In this document: positions 1-5,929 of the stretch, one piece after another
How positions within the stretch are numbered: the first letter of the stretch is position 1
Layout of the letters: every line of letters starts with the position of its first letter
Assembly: GCA_905201285.1 (NCBI GenBank)
Contig: CAJKNM010000029.1
Span: forward strand, 1-17,304
Source of the DNA: an uncultured Eubacteriales bacterium
GTDB lineage: Bacteria; Bacillota; Clostridia; Monoglobales; Monoglobaceae
Direction: 5' to 3'
Length of the DNA: 17,304 nucleotides
The notes under the pieces: generated by a model
The model's input: the letters and a program-made list of their open reading frames with translations, nothing else
Database searches by the model: none
Told to the model about the DNA's origin: nothing
Translations under genes and position numbers: made by a program

Positions 1-401
1 ACAGACTTTGTGTAATGATACCCCGTATAGCTTGCGTCCACGCCCGGAGTACCGCTGTCCGTGTTACCTTTTTTCTGCCCGTCAATATCGTAACCGTCTG
101 ACCATTTTACACCGTGATTCATAGCGGTCTGTCCCGATTTGGTGTATTCGGGTACACGGTAAGTTAAAACCGTTGTGTCCTTATTGCATACCGGGCACCA
201 CTGCGTTTCATAGGTTACGGTTGCATTCATATCAAGCTCATTTGTGCGGTTATTGGTTTTGAGCCAATTATCCGCAGGATCTTCGTAATTGCTTTTCTGT
301 GCCGCAAAGACATTCATTACAGGGAGTGTTCCCAAAATCATTACAACTGCAAGAAATGCCGACATTAGCGATTTCATTTTTAAACTGTGTTTTGTTTTCA
401 T
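1..401 (-). CDS. Secreted CxxC-containing protein of the mobile element (3' end cut by window edge)
   Basis: The gene starts at ATG 401 behind a GGAGG at 413-417 and runs off the left edge after about 133 codons. Residues 1-35 form a classical Sec signal peptide: a Lys-rich start, a hydrophobic core (AFLAVVMILGTLPVMNV) and an FAA-type cleavage site. The mature part carries a WCPVC motif (CxxC) about 70 residues in, which could bind metal or form a disulfide. A region rich in Gly, Asp and Tyr follows. I recall similar secreted proteins in integrative elements of gut Firmicutes, but I cannot assign a function. Only 20 bases separate it from the DUF3849-like gene upstream, so the two are probably cotranscribed. 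The start and signal peptide are clear; the role is unknown. Confidence 0.72.
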   Translation of the reverse strand, partial: MKTKHSLKMKSLMSAFLAVVMILGTLPVMNVFAAQKSNYEDPADNWLKTNNRTNELDMNATVTYETQWCPVCNKDTTVLTYRVPEYTKSGQTAMNHGVKWSDGYDIDGQKKGNTDSGTPGVDASYTGYHYTKS

Positions 402-420
402 TATTTCTGATACCTCCATT

Positions 421-1158
421 TTAGTTTAAGTTTATACCACCGGTCTGTTCTTCTTCCGGTCCGGTATTTTGTATTTCTTCAAGTTTTTCTCTTGCCCAAT
501 CCGGCAAGTATTCGTCCTTTAGTACGCCGAGAACATTTTCTCTGTTCCATCTCGCCTTATCACCGTCATACAGACAAGTCGCATACACAGCTCTGCCTGA
601 CGCTGTCGGTCTGCAGCCGAATCCGCCTGTCGCAAGACAAAGCTGATATTCCGGTTTCCAATATTCTTCTTTCATTGACATATGGTTTAATACAATGACC
701 TTTCCTTCCATATCAACACTCTCGTCCATGCAATGTTTTCTGCTGAAAAGATTAAGGCCGTTATATTTTTTAATAATTTTTTCTGCAAGAATATTTACTA
801 CTCCGGTATGTATTTGCGACAGATAGCCGTCTGCATACTCGCTCGTGTGAGATGTCATAAAGTCCTTTGCCCATTCCTTAACCTCCGGCGACCATCTTCC
901 GTCGTGCTTTGCCATTTTCACCGTGTTGGCAATAACGAACATCATTCGCTGCATACCAAACTCGCTTATACTTTTATCAAGATAGGCTCCGTCTTTATCG
1001 ACAACATTATCTTTATATGCGTTTGCATAAAGTCCGGTCTGCGGATTCTGAATGAATTCCATACACCTTCTGTTCTCATCACGGCTTGCTCGGTATTCTT
1101 CCACGTCGCCGTCATGCTCTGCTGTTCTGTATGAATAAAGGTAAAATTCCACCGCCAT
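421..1158 (-). CDS. DUF3849-like ICE accessory protein
   Basis: This protein has 245 residues, with ATG 1158 behind a GAGGTG site. The N-terminal half has the pattern I associate with DUF3849 proteins of Firmicutes conjugative elements: a Tyr-rich start, an EYRASRDENRRCMEF helix, then FGMQRMMFVIANTVKMAKHDGRW leading into a PEVKEWAKDF helix. The C-terminal half (about residues 150-230) holds a second conserved-looking unit with LATGGFGCRPTASGRAVYATC, RWNRENVLGVLKDE and LPDWAREKL. Such units sit in large antirestriction-like or regulatory ICE proteins of unknown biochemistry. It lacks a signal peptide and membrane segment, so it should be cytosolic. It lies 11 bases after the SpoVG-family gene and probably shares its transcript. 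The family link is from memory of motif patterns, not a search; the function is unknown. Confidence 0.7.
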   Translation of the reverse strand: MAVEFYLYSYRTAEHDGDVEEYRASRDENRRCMEFIQNPQTGLYANAYKDNVVDKDGAYLDKSISEFGMQRMMFVIANTVKMAKHDGRWSPEVKEWAKDFMTSHTSEYADGYLSQIHTGVVNILAEKIIKKYNGLNLFSRKHCMDESVDMEGKVIVLNHMSMKEEYWKPEYQLCLATGGFGCRPTASGRAVYATCLYDGDKARWNRENVLGVLKDEYLPDWAREKLEEIQNTGPEEEQTGGINLN

Positions 1159-1169
1159 AGCTGTTCACC

Positions 1170-1580
1170 TCACATATTCATTACCGGGGCTGCCTCGGTC
1201 TGTTCATTCTGATCCGCCTGCAATTCGGTATTGCTTTCGGCAGTTTTTTGTCCGGCTGAACGCTTTTGAGACTTTTTATTCCCTGCCTTTTTTGTTTCTT
1301 TCCCCTCTTCATGATTCTGCTCCTCCTGCTGTGTTAATTTCTGTTCGTATGCTTCAAGCACCACACTGTGGAGATTTTCTCTTCCCTCTTTTGTAATCGG
1401 GAAACAAATATCCTCATATTTGGCTCCTGCCTTACGGGAAGGCATTGACACAAACGGACCGTCATTGCCCTCAAAAATCCTCACACCTTTTACAACAAAC
1501 TCGTCATTGATGGAAACCGAGGCAACTCCCTTTAAGCTTCCGGGTTTGTTAATAAGGTTCACGCTTGCTTTGTAATTCAT
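1170..1580 (-). CDS. SpoVG-family protein with long charged C-terminal tail
   Basis: The protein has 136 residues. Residues 1-80 match the SpoVG fold pattern: a beta strand with Lys/Asn, LKGVASVSINDEFVVKGVRI, an EGNDGPFVSMPSRK loop, DICFPITKEGRENL and an ending helix. SpoVG proteins are small nucleic-acid-binding regulators, first known from sporulation and cell division in Bacillus. Element-borne copies are common in clostridial ICEs. The rest (about 85-136) is a low-complexity tail rich in Glu, Gln, Lys and Thr, absent from chromosomal SpoVG, which is usually under 100 residues. ATG 1580 follows AAAGGGG, which overlaps the stop of the upstream methyltransferase remnant, so translation may be coupled. 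The family call is firm. The target is unknown. Confidence 0.85.
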   Translation of the reverse strand: MNYKASVNLINKPGSLKGVASVSINDEFVVKGVRIFEGNDGPFVSMPSRKAGAKYEDICFPITKEGRENLHSVVLEAYEQKLTQQEEQNHEEGKETKKAGNKKSQKRSAGQKTAESNTELQADQNEQTEAAPVMNM

Positions 1581-1585
1581 AAATT

Positions 1586-2218
1586 CTACCCCTTTCTTTT
1601 ATATAACTCATCATCCACTTCTTTTAACCTTTCACCGATTGCCCGTATCACATTTACGGTAACGGCATTCCCTGCCTGTTTATACACCTGATTATCGGAA
1701 TTTACCAAGCATATCTTTTGAGCCTGTTCCTCACTGAATCCCTGCGCTCTCAAACATTCCTGCGGCATAAGCCGCCTTATCCGAAGTTTTTCTAAAATGC
1801 CATGTCTGTCTGTTGCGGTTATAGTGAACATCAGACCGTCCTCACCACGAAAACGAGGGCCGTTTTGCCTTTTATACAGCTTGCCGGGTGTTAAGCACGG
1901 CATAACGCCTTCAATAATGGCAGAGTTTTCTCCCTTTCTTTTTGTGATTCCGCTGTTATATCGGCTTTTGATACATCGAACAAGCCGTGTCAATACAGGC
2001 TCCTCGTTCATATCAATGCAGGAAACAGCGTAAAGACCTGTCTTTCCGCCCTGTCCGCCTGCATTTGCCGCAAGCGTTATTCCGAGTCCTTCGGGATTGT
2101 AGCTCCTGTTTGCAAATGCGTCAATCTCGCAATGTCCGACGCATTTATATCCGCCTGCTCTTTCAAGCCCTGCTCTGAAGCCCCCAATACCTGAAAACAT
2201 ATCAAAAAATCTTATCAC
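1586..2218 (-). pseudogene. Cytosine-C5 DNA methyltransferase with an in-frame internal deletion (catalytic block missing)
   Basis: A GTG start at 2218 has GGAG 10 bases upstream and gives 210 residues. Residues 4-20 hold motif I (FFDMFSGIGGFRAGLE), and CEIDAFANRSY (30-40) matches motif II. Position 41 then jumps straight to NPEGLGITLAANAGGQGGKTG, which in this family lies after motif VIII. Motifs IX (RRLMPQECLRAQGF) and X (YKQAGNAVTVNV) follow normally. The PCQ loop with the catalytic Cys (IV), the ENV motif (VI) and the QRR-type motif (VIII) are all absent, although the frame stays open. Intact relatives are well over 300 residues. The product cannot methylate by the known mechanism; it may be a relic or a non-catalytic SAM- or DNA-binding protein. 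An upstream extension to 2338 is open but overlaps the AbrB-like gene and has no homologous content. Confidence 0.85.
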
Positions 2219-2291
2219 TGTTTTCTCGCTCCAATCGGGTAACTGAAAGCGTCGCCGACACCTCGTGAGGATATTAAATTTTAATGATTCG

Positions 2292-2621
2292 TTATTTCTT
2301 CTTTCCGCTGTTAATATTAGCCGATTCGTTTTCAGCACACATTTTTAATCTTTTCTGCACTGCTGCGTGCATATTTTCAAGCGATTCCTTTGTGTAGCCT
2401 TCAAGAAGCTCATTCGCTTCATTTTCGGTAAGCCGTACCCCTGCGTCGTACTCGTGCAGGAATTTTCCGCTTTCCACCATAGGTGTGATAACCAGCCGAA
2501 CACCGTCAAACACAACTTTGATATATGTGTTATGTCCTATTTTCCTCAATAGTTCTCGGAATAAAAACGGTAGTGTGATTCGGCCTCTTGTACCTGTAGT
2601 CCTGTAAATAGTTAAACTCAT
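2292..2621 (-). CDS. AbrB/SpoVT-like DNA-binding protein (109 aa)
   Basis: ATG 2621 has GGAG nine bases upstream. Residues 1-48 read as a swapped-hairpin AbrB-type domain: IYRTTGTRGRITLPFLFRE, a Leu-rich turn, IGHNTYIKVVFDG and VRLVITP. AbrB-like domains dimerise and bind DNA as transition-state regulators or antitoxins. The C-terminal half (about 60-109) is helical and charged, ending in a Lys run; I do not recognise it. The first 92 bases overlap the end of the upstream adenine methylase in another frame. Because the DNA-binding motif is encoded inside that overlap, this start is probably real. No toxin gene is adjacent in the usual arrangement, so a regulator is more likely than an antitoxin. 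The domain call is moderately sure. Confidence 0.68.
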   Translation of the reverse strand: MSLTIYRTTGTRGRITLPFLFRELLRKIGHNTYIKVVFDGVRLVITPMVESGKFLHEYDAGVRLTENEANELLEGYTKESLENMHAAVQKRLKMCAENESANINSGKKK

Positions 2622-3543
2622 AATCACCATCTCCAAATAAACTTAATTGTATCGGTTCGTTTTTTCTTCTTTCGTTTATATCGTAGTTTGCGATCAATAG
2701 CTCCTTGAATCTGCTACCTGAATCGTATCTGTGGGCAAGAGAGTTTGCACGGGTATGCTCGACAATCGTATAGTCCTTATACAGTTCCTTAACAAATTCG
2801 CAGTCATTGTACGACAATAAAAATTTGCCCTTAATTTCTTTTAAGGTGTCATACAGTCTGACATGGTCTTCTTTCGGGAACTCCACCATATAATGGCCTT
2901 CCGTTTCAACATACGGCGGATCAAGATAGAAAAATGATTCGTACCTGTCGTACTGTTTTATAAGGCTTTCAAAATCCTTATTCTCAATCACAGTTTCTCT
3001 CAGCCTGAATGCCGCCGCAGAGAGTGTTTCCAGTGTACTCAAAAGATTTACGGGCTGACCGCCGAAGCTTTTGCCTCCGCTGCCGTAGCTGTATCTTATA
3101 AGCTTGTAAAAGGCTGCCGCCCTCTCCACATCGTAAAGCTGCGATTTCTCTGTTAAAATCTTTACGATTTCCTCTGCATCCCGTTTGTTAAAATACTCGT
3201 TTGCCGTCTGCAATTCTTCTTGCATATACGGATATTCCGGCTCATCGCCGTTTAAGAAGTTTTGCAGTATACTAAACTCCTGCCTGCTGTGAAGCGGCAA
3301 AAAATTTAAGGCTTTGATTAACGCCAGCGGCCTTTCCTTTACACATCTGAACATATTTACAAGGTCGCCGTTAAAATCGTTATACACCTCAAACCTTTCT
3401 TTCATCTTTGCAAAGAGAACAGAAGCTCCTCCGCCGAACACCTCGATATATCTTCCGTAAATCAAGGGGAATGACCAAAGGATTATATCTCTCATTGCAC
3501 GTTTGCCGCCTATATACGGAATCGGACTGTTTTGATATTTCAC
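2530..3543 (-). CDS. D12-class (Dam-type) adenine-N6 DNA methyltransferase
   Basis: This protein has 337 residues. The GTG start at 3543 is chosen because GGAGGTG lies nine bases upstream; the longer start at 3555 would overlap that site. It transfers methyl from S-adenosylmethionine to adenine N6 in DNA. Visible motifs are PIPYIGGK near the N-terminus, the SAM-binding VFGGGASVLF (about 35-44), YNDFNGDLV, and the catalytic DPPY (about 208-211) followed by YVETEGHY. Order and spacing fit the D12 class (Dam, DpnM). No partner endonuclease is adjacent, so a solitary methylase protecting transferred DNA is likely; the recognition site is unknown. After SLFGDGDYE (about 301-309) come 28 further residues read through the start of the AbrB-like gene, perhaps from loss of an earlier stop. 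Family identity is very sure. Confidence 0.93.
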   Translation of the reverse strand: MKYQNSPIPYIGGKRAMRDIILWSFPLIYGRYIEVFGGGASVLFAKMKERFEVYNDFNGDLVNMFRCVKERPLALIKALNFLPLHSRQEFSILQNFLNGDEPEYPYMQEELQTANEYFNKRDAEEIVKILTEKSQLYDVERAAAFYKLIRYSYGSGGKSFGGQPVNLLSTLETLSAAAFRLRETVIENKDFESLIKQYDRYESFFYLDPPYVETEGHYMVEFPKEDHVRLYDTLKEIKGKFLLSYNDCEFVKELYKDYTIVEHTRANSLAHRYDSGSRFKELLIANYDINERRKNEPIQLSLFGDGDYEFNYLQDYRYKRPNHTTVFIPRTIEENRT

Positions 3544-3573
3544 TACCTCAAACACCTCCGATTTGGCATAAAC

Positions 3574-3615
3574 TAAAAAAGCGGCTGATGTTGTCAGTTA
3601 TGACTTATCAGCCGC
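3574..3615 (-). terminator. Intrinsic terminator/attenuator overlapping the 29-aa ORF, upstream of the adenine methylase
   Basis: On the minus strand GCGGCTGAT (3615-3607, its 5' arm shown as ATCAGCCGC on plus) pairs with 3589-3581 and is followed by a run of six T. The loop holds a nested GTCA/TGAC stem. The 5' arm is coding sequence of the 29-residue ORF, whose stop (3596-3594) lies in the loop. No promoter-like sequence fits between this hairpin and the methylase ribosome site. Confidence 0.8.
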
Positions 3616-3683
3616 CGCATTTCTACGATATTCTTGATTTCGGGAACATCTCTTATTCTGTTGCTTTTACTCTTGGGTTTCAT
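3594..3683 (-). CDS. 29-residue basic mini-ORF (candidate leader peptide)
   Basis: ATG 3683 follows AAAGGAAG at good spacing. The product begins MKPKSKSNRIRDVPEIKN and ends MRRLISHN; it is strongly basic and has no membrane segment. It sits between two terminator hairpins, just before the adenine methylase. Its last codons form the 5' arm of the 3574-3615 hairpin and its stop is in the loop, so a translating ribosome would melt the terminator. This suggests a leader peptide controlling read-through, although it could be a functional small protein. I do not recognise a family. The ribosome site and placement support expression. Confidence 0.5.
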   Translation of the reverse strand: MKPKSKSNRIRDVPEIKNIVEMRRLISHN

Positions 3684-3707
3684 GTTTTTCTTCCTTTCCG
3701 CAAAAAC

Positions 3708-3750
3708 AAAAAAAGCGGTCAATTCGTGTGTAATCACACAAACTGACCGC
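3708..3750 (-). terminator. Intrinsic terminator after the 44-aa membrane protein gene
   Basis: A 16-base stem is formed by 3750-3735 and 3730-3715 with two G-U wobbles and a four-base loop; the minus strand then has a run of seven T. It lies 19 bases after the stop of the 44-residue gene and about 25 bases before the next mini-ORF, leaving no obvious room for a new promoter. Confidence 0.85.
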
Positions 3751-3769
3751 CTTCTTAAATTATTCTTAT

Positions 3770-3904
3770 TTAATTTTGCTTTCTGTTTAAGTACCTCTCC
3801 TCTCTTTTAGATTCTTCGCCGCTTACTATAAAGCAGCACATCGTAACAACACCGAAAACAGCTCCGATTGTTACTCCGCCTATAAATGTTAACACATAAC
3901 TCAC
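3770..3904 (-). CDS. 44-aa single-pass membrane protein, DUF3789-like
   Basis: The GTG start at 3904 has a GGGGTGA ribosome site and begins six bases after the stop of the 118-residue gene. The product begins MSYVLTFIGGVTIGAVFGVV and continues TMCCFIVSGEESKREE. Residues 4-27 form one Gly/Val-rich transmembrane helix with adjacent Cys residues (23-24), and a charged, probably cytosolic tail follows. Tiny proteins of this layout, which I recall as DUF3789, are common in clostridial conjugative elements; their role is unknown. Being short, it is easy to miss. The open frame, ribosome site, tight spacing and following terminator all support it. Confidence 0.72.
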   Translation of the reverse strand: MSYVLTFIGGVTIGAVFGVVTMCCFIVSGEESKREERYLNRKQN

Positions 3905-3910
3905 TTTGAT

Positions 3911-4267
3911 TCACCCCTGCATTTCTATTATTGGTTCTTCTGCTTCTTCCATATCCTCGTTATCTGCCGTAATTTCAAACTTTGACTCACCGTATGGCTT
4001 AACCGTTGACCTTTCCAAAAAGTCTTCGCCTCTTTTTGTAAAATATGCTACTTCATATTCGTTGGCGTCTAATATCTCGCCATCTCCGTAAACAAAGCTT
4101 TTAACATTTACCTCTACCCTCTCGGCGTCCGGGTTGTCTTTCATAAAATTCTGATATTTTATCCAATTTTTAAGGTGGTCTTCTCTTTCCGGAATTCCGC
4201 CGCACAAAAATGATTCTTTTGCTCCGTTGTCTGCCGATACCGTTACCTTTGAAAACAAAACCGCCAT
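3911..4267 (-). CDS. Conserved-looking ICE protein of unknown function (118 aa)
   Basis: ATG 4267 follows AAGGAAGGTGAT. The product is a small soluble acidic protein with no signal peptide or membrane segment. It begins MAVLFSKVTVSADNGAKESF, followed by GGIPEREDHLKNW, VEVNVKSFVYGDGEILDANEYEVAYF and KPYGESKFEITADNED. I recall proteins of this shape in clostridial mobile elements, possibly the DUF6329 group, but the number is unverified and no activity is known. It sits 13 bases after the 222-residue gene and six bases before the 44-residue membrane gene, so the three probably form one translation-coupled group. Confidence 0.68.
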   Translation of the reverse strand: MAVLFSKVTVSADNGAKESFLCGGIPEREDHLKNWIKYQNFMKDNPDAERVEVNVKSFVYGDGEILDANEYEVAYFTKRGEDFLERSTVKPYGESKFEITADNEDMEEAEEPIIEMQG

Positions 4268-4280
4268 TATATCACCTTCC

Positions 4281-4946
4281 TTACTTAATCCGTATTGTCT
4301 GTCCTTTATATGAGTATGTATTTTGCCTGCGGTTCATCGGATTGTTCACATAGCTCTGTTTTCTTTTCCGCTTATCTTTATATCCGCTTATACCGTACTT
4401 CTCAATAAATTTGGCATTGATAATCAGACAAAGAATTTTATCATCTATAACGCCGTCCTCGGTCAGATCTTCCTCCGCAAGACCTGTTTCCATTTCTGCG
4501 AGCATTCTGACTGCGTGATACAAATTATATTGTTCTTCACCGTTACTGCCGTTATACATTTTCGGCAGAATATAAATCGGATTGGACACATAGTTTTCAA
4601 GGATTGTTCCGAATACTCTGTCAGCGCTCAAAAGATAGATAACAGCAGCTTTTCCGAAATCTAATCTTTTGTCGGTTTTCACGCACTTTCCGTACATTTT
4701 CCAAAACAAATCCCTATGCTCCTCATTGCAAAAAATAAATTCATCAAACAAAAATCTGTCCAATGAATTCATAACCCTTTTTATAATACTTCCGCATCCG
4801 TATTCACGCATATACTCTTTTAACATTCCGGCATACTGTGCTTTCAGCCTTTTTTCTTCTTTACTGCATCTCCCCATATCGGGTATCTGCTGCATCATAC
4901 ATTCGTAAGCGAAAAGCTTCGTACCCGACATAAACTTCGCCGACAT
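4281..4946 (-). CDS. Hypothetical protein (221 aa)
   Basis: ATG 4946 overlaps the upstream gene's TGA in a TGATG junction, with GAGG five bases before it, so translation is coupled. The product is mostly helical and cytosolic with many Cys and Met. Its middle contains YLLSADRVFGTILENYVSNP and LYHAVRMLAEMETGLAEEDL, and the tail is very basic (KDKRKRKQ, then an Asn/Tyr-rich end), suggesting nucleic-acid contact. The phrase EDGVIDDKILCLIINAKFIEKYG may form a helix pair. I do not recognise the family. Its place among ICE accessory genes is the only functional clue. Confidence 0.6.
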   Translation of the reverse strand: MSAKFMSGTKLFAYECMMQQIPDMGRCSKEEKRLKAQYAGMLKEYMREYGCGSIIKRVMNSLDRFLFDEFIFCNEEHRDLFWKMYGKCVKTDKRLDFGKAAVIYLLSADRVFGTILENYVSNPIYILPKMYNGSNGEEQYNLYHAVRMLAEMETGLAEEDLTEDGVIDDKILCLIINAKFIEKYGISGYKDKRKRKQSYVNNPMNRRQNTYSYKGQTIRIK

Positions 4947-5383
4947 CAATCCTCAACCCCCGCATCTATGTAATCCGGCAAGTGTGCATCTTCATCGTAT
5001 GCAAACTGTGTTAAAATTCTGTACCCCCGAATTGTTTCAAGAATATATACTTCCAATACTTCGAGAGCATTTTCAATTGTTTCGAGCATACCCTCAATAC
5101 TAAACGGGTTATATATCAGCTTTGCAGTCCATTCATTAAAATCATCAATGTCAAATCCTTCATTCAGCATTGATGCTTTTATATCCTCGGTAAGCAAATC
5201 GAGACATCCTGTAATACCGACTATCATATTCATAAGGACAACCGTGCTTTTATTGCCGCCTTTAATTAAGTCTGATAATTCTGCGTCATTGACATCCATT
5301 GCCACAGAAATATCATCTGCTGCAAACTTGAACCTGTATATTTTTATCTGTATTTCGATTAAAATATCAATATTTCTTTTCAT
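4946..5383 (-). CDS. Hypothetical acidic helical protein (145 aa)
   Basis: ATG 5383 is preferred because GAGGTG lies eight bases upstream; an alternative ATG at 5428 behind AAGGCGG would add 15 residues. The protein is acidic and helical. Residues 1-40 (MKRNIDILIEIQIKIYRFKF, then DDISVAMDVNDAELSDLIKGG) resemble a small helix-turn-helix opening, but I cannot confirm it. The rest has amphipathic helices (MLETIENALEVLEVYILETI). No signal peptide is present. It follows a terminator at 5464-5501 and shares a coupled junction with the next gene. The family is not recognised. Confidence 0.6.
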   Translation of the reverse strand: MKRNIDILIEIQIKIYRFKFAADDISVAMDVNDAELSDLIKGGNKSTVVLMNMIVGITGCLDLLTEDIKASMLNEGFDIDDFNEWTAKLIYNPFSIEGMLETIENALEVLEVYILETIRGYRILTQFAYDEDAHLPDYIDAGVED

Positions 5384-5463
5384 TCCATTCGCACCTCGCA
5401 TAATTTGGTTTCTGTTCGTTTTTAACATCTTCGTTTAACCGCCTTCTTCTCGCTTTTAACCAC

Positions 5464-5501
5464 AAAAAAAGACGGTACATTCTTTTTCAGAACATACCGC
5501 C
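5464..5501 (-). terminator. Intrinsic terminator directly after the RHH gene
   Basis: Arms at 5501-5489 and 5483-5471 pair over 13 bases with three G-U wobbles; the minus strand ends in seven T. The 5' arm begins on the last base of the RHH gene's TAG stop, so a terminating ribosome would cover the first half of the stem. Confidence 0.82.
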
Positions 5502-5911
5502 TACATGATCATTTCAATATTTTCCTGTTTTGTTTCAATTCCAAGCTCATCGTATCGCTCCCGCATATATTCCGCAGGAGACATTTCAAGCGCCCGTCCT
5601 GCTGCTCCATATGACGGAAGACCGTTTTCATTCTTAAATTCTGTCTGTTTCGGAATCTTACCGGTTCGGAGCATAAAGTCGTCAATAGCCTCCATAACCT
5701 CCGGCTTGTCCCACACTTTTTGCCCGTCAGTGTGTTTTATGTCGAGGTTCTTATCCTGCTCTGCCTTCTGCTGCATCCACTGCCCCAATTCTCGGCTTAA
5801 AATTTCACTGATATACTTCTGTTTCGTAATCTTTGTTTCCTCAACAAACTCATCAAGCTTGTCAAACAGCTTGCCGTCAATTTTAACGGCTAAAATTCTG
5901 CTCTCCGACAT
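5501..5911 (-). CDS. Ribbon-helix-helix DNA-binding protein with C-terminal helical module
   Basis: ATG 5911 follows GGGAGGTG. Residues 5-45 fit a ribbon-helix-helix domain: ILAVKIDGKLFDKLDEFVEE, then TKITKQKYISEILSREL. Such dimers bind DNA as repressors or as relaxosome accessory (MobC-like) factors. The C-terminal part (about 68-125) has WDKPEVMEAIDDFMLRTGKI, then PKQTEFKNENGLPSYGAAGR, a pattern like the homing-endonuclease-associated helical repeat, which may also contact DNA. The protein has 136 residues and no signal peptide. A repressor or relaxosome role is inference. The RHH call is fairly sure. Confidence 0.75.
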   Translation of the reverse strand: MSESRILAVKIDGKLFDKLDEFVEETKITKQKYISEILSRELGQWMQQKAEQDKNLDIKHTDGQKVWDKPEVMEAIDDFMLRTGKIPKQTEFKNENGLPSYGAAGRALEMSPAEYMRERYDELGIETKQENIEMIM

Positions 5912-5929
5912 TTTTTCACCTCCCTCATT

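Noticed and set aside
733..1134. 133-residue plus-strand ORF
   Set aside because: It is antisense to the DUF3849-like gene, which has a ribosome site and recognisable motifs; the plus frame shows no family pattern.
2219..2338. N-terminal extension of the C5-methyltransferase remnant
   Set aside because: The extension lacks family similarity, overlaps the AbrB-like gene, and a GTG with GGAG stands exactly before motif I.
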